Assembly: GCA_949130495.1 (NCBI GenBank)
Contig: OX422217.1
Location: forward strand, 539,587,137 to 539,651,136
Direction of reading: 5' to 3'
From: Sambucus nigra
Taxonomy: Eukaryota; Streptophyta; Magnoliopsida; Dipsacales; Adoxaceae
DNA: 64,000 nt
In this document: in pieces, positions 60,811-64,000 of the stretch
How the letters are laid out: each line of letters starts with the position of its first letter
Numbering within the stretch: position 1 is the stretch's first letter
Position numbers and translations under genes: made by a program
The notes under the pieces: model-generated
The model's database searches: none
Told to the model about the DNA's origin: nothing
Seen by the model: the letters and a program-made list of their open reading frames with translations, nothing else

Positions 60811-60815
60811 CCCAC

Positions 60816-61365
60816 CTTTAATTTTAACTTATTTTAGTATTCCCCATCTTCATCTCTGTGATGTAGTCTGATTTCAGTTCCACGCCTAAGATGTTCATTT
60901 TATGAATCCTCTGAAATTGCAAATTGTCAATGCTTTAATAAGGTTATACAATAAAGAAACCTGTGGTGATGAGCTTATTCAAACACTAAACGGTTCAATA
61001 ATCCATACTATTTATCATCATTGTGCTTGCTAATAACTTCTACATAGTCAGCAACAAGGTATACTGAATAAAATCGCACGCCAAACTGCCAAACGAAATT
61101 AAAGTCTCCCACTTGTTTGCATTTTCTCCACAAAAGTTGTACAGAATAATAAACTTAATGACAAATTGATCTATAATTCTAATAAAACAAGTTCGTGTGG
61201 TAATTGTAATAAGACCAATATAAAAATTAAACTTAAAAAAAAGATACTGGATGTTACCGATTTAGCTATGGTTCCCAAGTTCTTGATCAAATCTTCCTTC
61301 GTCATACAAATGCCTTTATCAAGGATTGAAAAGATTCTATTTTGGAAGGCAACAACTCCAACCGC
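60816..61365 (-). pseudogene. ER-type HSP90 (GRP94-like) gene fragment, three exons
   Basis: Exon 61365-61258, bounded by TTTCAG and a GTAAC donor, reads FSILDKGICMTKEDLIKNLG plus TIAKS, the N-terminal ATPase segment of HSP90. Exon ~61135-60966 reads FVEKMQTSG, then [20 protein letters not shown] plus HNDDK. Exon 60910-60816, after 'gcaatttcag', reads NEHLRRGTEIRLHHRDEDGE. All three are consecutive in HSP90 and the RGTEIRLHxRDE block points to the endoplasmic-reticulum form rather than the cytosolic one. Stops occur after SGRL, after DDK and in place of the Trp of DTWNEP. Intron borders are kept, so this came from genomic DNA, not a processed copy. Confidence 0.8.
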
Positions 61366-61529
61366 CTGAAAGTATACAACATGGTGCAACAAAGAAAAAG
61401 TAAAAAACTAGCATTTCCATGTGCATCAAATCTATGAAATATTTTTTATTTGTATGATTGATGAGAAGGTAGCTAGAACAAAGCAATAATGAAATAAATG
61501 AAAAATATAGATCGAACGCTCATTAGAAT

Positions 61530-62145
61530 TAACCTGGGCTGATACCAATTTGAGAAGTAGAAACTGTGTGATACTTGATTAAATTCAATTTGCAAATTTC
61601 CAAGTAACCCTTATTTAATTAGAGTCCCTAATCATGCATCTACGGTGCGTGTGTCAACCCATAAATAAATAAAGCATGTGACACAAAAATATGCTGAGAC
61701 ACAGATTTTAGGAAAAAACCCCTTTTGGGTAAAACCTTTATTTAACTATGAATATACAAGCCGCAACTTACAATTACATAGAGAAATCTGCAATGGATCA
61801 ACGCGCAGCCAACCCACAAAGACACGCAGTCTTGAACTCAACAAGAGAATACACGCAGCACCCTCCAAGGACTCGCAACCTAAACAACGAAGAAAGAACC
61901 GCAGCTCTCCTTAATGACACGCAGCCATAAAACTTTGTAGAGACTCCCTCAGCAATGACATGCAGCCCTAGGTTGCAAAGATCTCTCCACAAAGATGAAC
62001 AACAACAAAGTTTGTGTTCTAGGGTTCCAAAAGATTCACAAAAGTAATTGGGATTTTTGTGTGTGAATCAAAAAGAGTCTTGGGACTCAAAAAGGTGAAG
62101 ACTTTGAGTATTTAGGACTCTGAAAATCGTCTTGAAAAGTCTTGG
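61530..62145 (-). mobile_element. Copia-type LTR (minus strand) with PBS-like site
   Basis: On the minus strand 'aaaggggttttttcctaaaa' then 'tctgtgtctcag' resembles the 3' part of many copia LTRs. The segment ends '...ctacttctca', directly followed by 'aattggtatcagcccagg', close to the tRNA-Met primer site TGGTATCAGAGC. The right border is unclear. Internal 'gacacgcag' motifs recur at about 61820, 61850 and 61915. No gag or pol follows to the left; the next recognisable sequence is the HSP90 fragment. Confidence 0.5.
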
Positions 62146-62221
62146 AAAACAACTCCCCGAAGTTGGCTTTAAATAAGAAAACTTTGAGCCTAAAAAATCT
62201 CGAACAGATCTGGCCGAATTT

Positions 62222-62378
62222 ATCCCAGGCGGACCGGTCCGGCTTGGAGGCGGATCGGTCCGACCTCGGATCGGTTCTTTTAAAAATTGGCTTCTTCGGT
62301 TCGCTTTCGATCCGGGGTTTACTGGATCTGCAGCAAGCGGATCGGTCCGGTTGAGGGGCGGACCGATCCGGCTTTCCC
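62222..62378. repeat. Cluster of CGGACCGGTCCG-type palindromic repeats
   Basis: Six or more variants of 'ggcggaccggtccggcttg' or 'gcggatcggtccg' occur in about 150 bp. Each core is self-complementary. It could be part of the copia LTR's U3. The GC content is strikingly higher than its surroundings. Confidence 0.8.
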
Positions 62379-62851
62379 AGAAAAATAAAAAACTTGATAA
62401 TGGATTTTAAGGAACGTAAAAGCAAAATTTTATAAAAATTTCCCAATACTAAATATGAATTTTAAGGAACGTAAAAACAAAATTTTACCAAGTTCATTCT
62501 CGCAGAGGCTATGATGTTGAAGACACTTTGATATTCGGATCCGTTGATGTAGATGCGATCTTGAGTTTCTTCAATGGTGTAATGGCGTACGACATACAAA
62601 TTGATAATGGACAAAAATGTCCTTACAAAGTCCACTCCAAGATTGTTGCATGGTCACAAGCCCCATAAATCTTTGTATTTTGGATTAATAAGGAGATCAC
62701 GACATGAAGGAGCAAGGATATACTTCATCAACATAAAAGATTGAAAATATTTTTTTGAAGCTAAGTCAAAGATGAAATATGATCACATCCAAAACCCAAC
62801 CATCATAAAAAGCATACAAGTACATAACCTAAGTGAAGCATAATTGGCTCT
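62379..62851. other. Unassigned spacer with a short direct duplication
   Basis: The segment 'gaattttaaggaacgtaaaa' with 'caaaatttta' is repeated at about 62402 and 62456. No gene was seen. Confidence 0.5.
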
Positions 62852-63370
62852 CACTACACCAAATCATGCAAATGGTCATGCCTAGTTGGTCAAAGCCCAG
62901 CTGGTCGCGGACTTGGGCCGTGACCATCTCAATTTTTGGCGTGACCATACTCATTACCACACTGAGTCATGGATGCTCTCGAAGTGGTCACGACCCAAAT
63001 CCCTGACCACTGTGGGTCACGGACTTGGGTCGTGACCATCTTGGTGCCAAACTCGTGCCTAAATTCCCTCCAAGCTTGGTTATGGATGGGTCACGAACTT
63101 GGGCTGTGACCATAGGCATGACGAAGCACAAAAACAACACACTGAGGGTCACGAATGGAGGTCGTGACCATTTCTCGGCGTGGGTCACGGCTATGGGCCG
63201 TGACCATCCCTTATTTGAACATTAGTAGGTCACACATGTTATCCCTTATGGTGGTCATGGATGGGGGTTACGGCTCTAAGTCGTGACCATTCATCAATCA
63301 GCAGTAGATGGAGAACTAATGGGTTGCGATGGTGGGTCACGACTCTAGGCCATTACCCGATTTAGCCATT
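62852..63370 (+). mobile_element. CACTA-family terminus with subterminal repeats (left end)
   Basis: CACTACACCAAATCATGCAA opens the element. Subterminal units of 'ggtcacggacttgggccgtg' and inverted forms 'gtcacgacccaaatccctga' follow across 500 bp. It matches the termini at 7638 and, inverted, at 2190. The element runs out of the window to the right. Confidence 0.8.
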
Positions 63371-64000
63371 AAAAATGTGCTTATCTCAGTCCCATTTCCT
63401 ATTTAGGCATTTGCGATTTCATCAGAGGGGGTTTGGGGCGAATCAATCTAGGGTTTTTGAGATTTCATCTCTAAGATTTTTGAAAGGTATGTGTGTATAT
63501 GTGTGTGTGCATTTCGATTTGATGATTTGTGGCAGTTGTGTACATTTTGATTTGATGATTTTTGAAAGATATGTGTGTATTTATGTATATGTGTATGTAT
63601 AGATTTCTATTTGTGTGTATATGTGTGTATCTCTATGTGCATATATGTGAGTATATGAATAGATTTATGTTTATACGTGTGTGTATGCATAGATTTATGT
63701 GTATGTGTGTTTGTATGGATAACTATGAACAAATTATATTTTATGTCAATAAATCCTAGAAATTGTATTGGGGTTATTTTATTTTTGACAGAATATTATT
63801 CAAAACCCTAGACATTATATTTTTTTAACAAAATATAATTAAATGGATTTTTAATAAGTAAAAAAAATTACATCCACCTTGTTGTGGGTTATAAGCGTGT
63901 CATCATATTATATTTGGGGTTATATGAGTCTCGTGATTTTTTTTTACCAAATATAATAAAATGGATTTTTTGACATTGTATTGGGGTTTATATGGGTGTC
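63371..64000 (+). other. Internal start of the CACTA element; TG-rich simple repeats
   Basis: After the subterminal block comes 'atttgcgatttcatcagagg', then 'ctagggtttttgagatttca', the look of a plant 5' untranslated exon. A possible donor 'gaaag|gtatgtg' follows at 63485. From 63486 to 63720 the DNA is a degenerate (TGTGTA)n tract whose ORFs are artefacts. No transposase codons are visible before the window ends. Confidence 0.4.

Noticed and set aside
60816..61365. A functional HSP90 gene
   Set aside because: Stops occur in two exons and the remaining exons of the protein were not found on either side.
63375..63759. ORFs rich in Cys, Val and Tyr at the right edge
   Set aside because: They translate a degenerate TGTGTA simple repeat.

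Overview
This is a gene-poor, repeat-dominated stretch of a plant nuclear genome, probably a eudicot. The evidence is AT-rich intergenic DNA, Ty3/gypsy retrotransposons of the Tat/Ogre type, CACTA-type transposon ends with subterminal repeats, a ~170-bp satellite, and decayed plant gene fragments (IST1-like and an ER-type HSP90). I see no intact single-copy host gene and no RNA gene. The species cannot be named from sequence alone.

Layout: (1) 1-2190 is the inward-reading end of a CACTA-like element: a plant-mobile-domain-like remnant, a ~170-bp satellite array and a subterminal-repeat terminus ending at 2190. (2) 2200-3250 is a decayed Ty1/copia RT-RNase H split by a compound microsatellite. 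(3) 3340-7637 is AT-rich, with a palindromic AT element near 6330 and an old gypsy leader at 7340-7637. (4) 7638-9796 is a second terminus of the same CACTA family plus a long array of the same satellite. (5) 9820-51998 is one 42-kb insertion with a perfect CCAAG target duplication. (6) 52004-54905 is a near-spacerless 2.9-kb palindrome whose arms contain the satellite. (7) 55005-62850 opens with a different CACTA terminus and holds IST1-like and HSP90 exon remnants plus a copia-type LTR. (8) 62852-64000 starts with a third terminus of the first CACTA family.

The 42-kb block is three nested retrotransposons. An Ogre-like element on the minus strand (native length about 18.35 kb) has in its pol a Tat-type element on the plus strand (19956-43777, TSD GTTAA/GTTAG). 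The 5' LTR of that element was in turn split by a minus-strand Tat-type element (20120-30454, TSD AACAT). A 1.23-kb solo LTR (38604-39837, TSD GAAGG) also lies in the middle element. LTR-pair divergence by eye falls from roughly 12% (outer) to 5% (middle) to 3% (inner), matching the nesting order.

All three elements share an unusual plan: gag-pol in one direction and, between pol and the 3' LTR, one or two antisense genes with their own TATA motifs and GT-AG introns. Inner and middle elements carry a gypsy-type-transposase-like domain followed by coiled coil; the outer carries a plant mobile domain gene and a DUF7745-like gene. Each element also has a minisatellite in its 3' region. The inner element has lost RT, both RNase H domains and the integrase zinc finger by a deletion that keeps the frame, leaving a 524-codon protease/RT-stub::integrase ORF with an intact DDE triad between nearly identical LTRs. 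This suggests mobilisation in trans.
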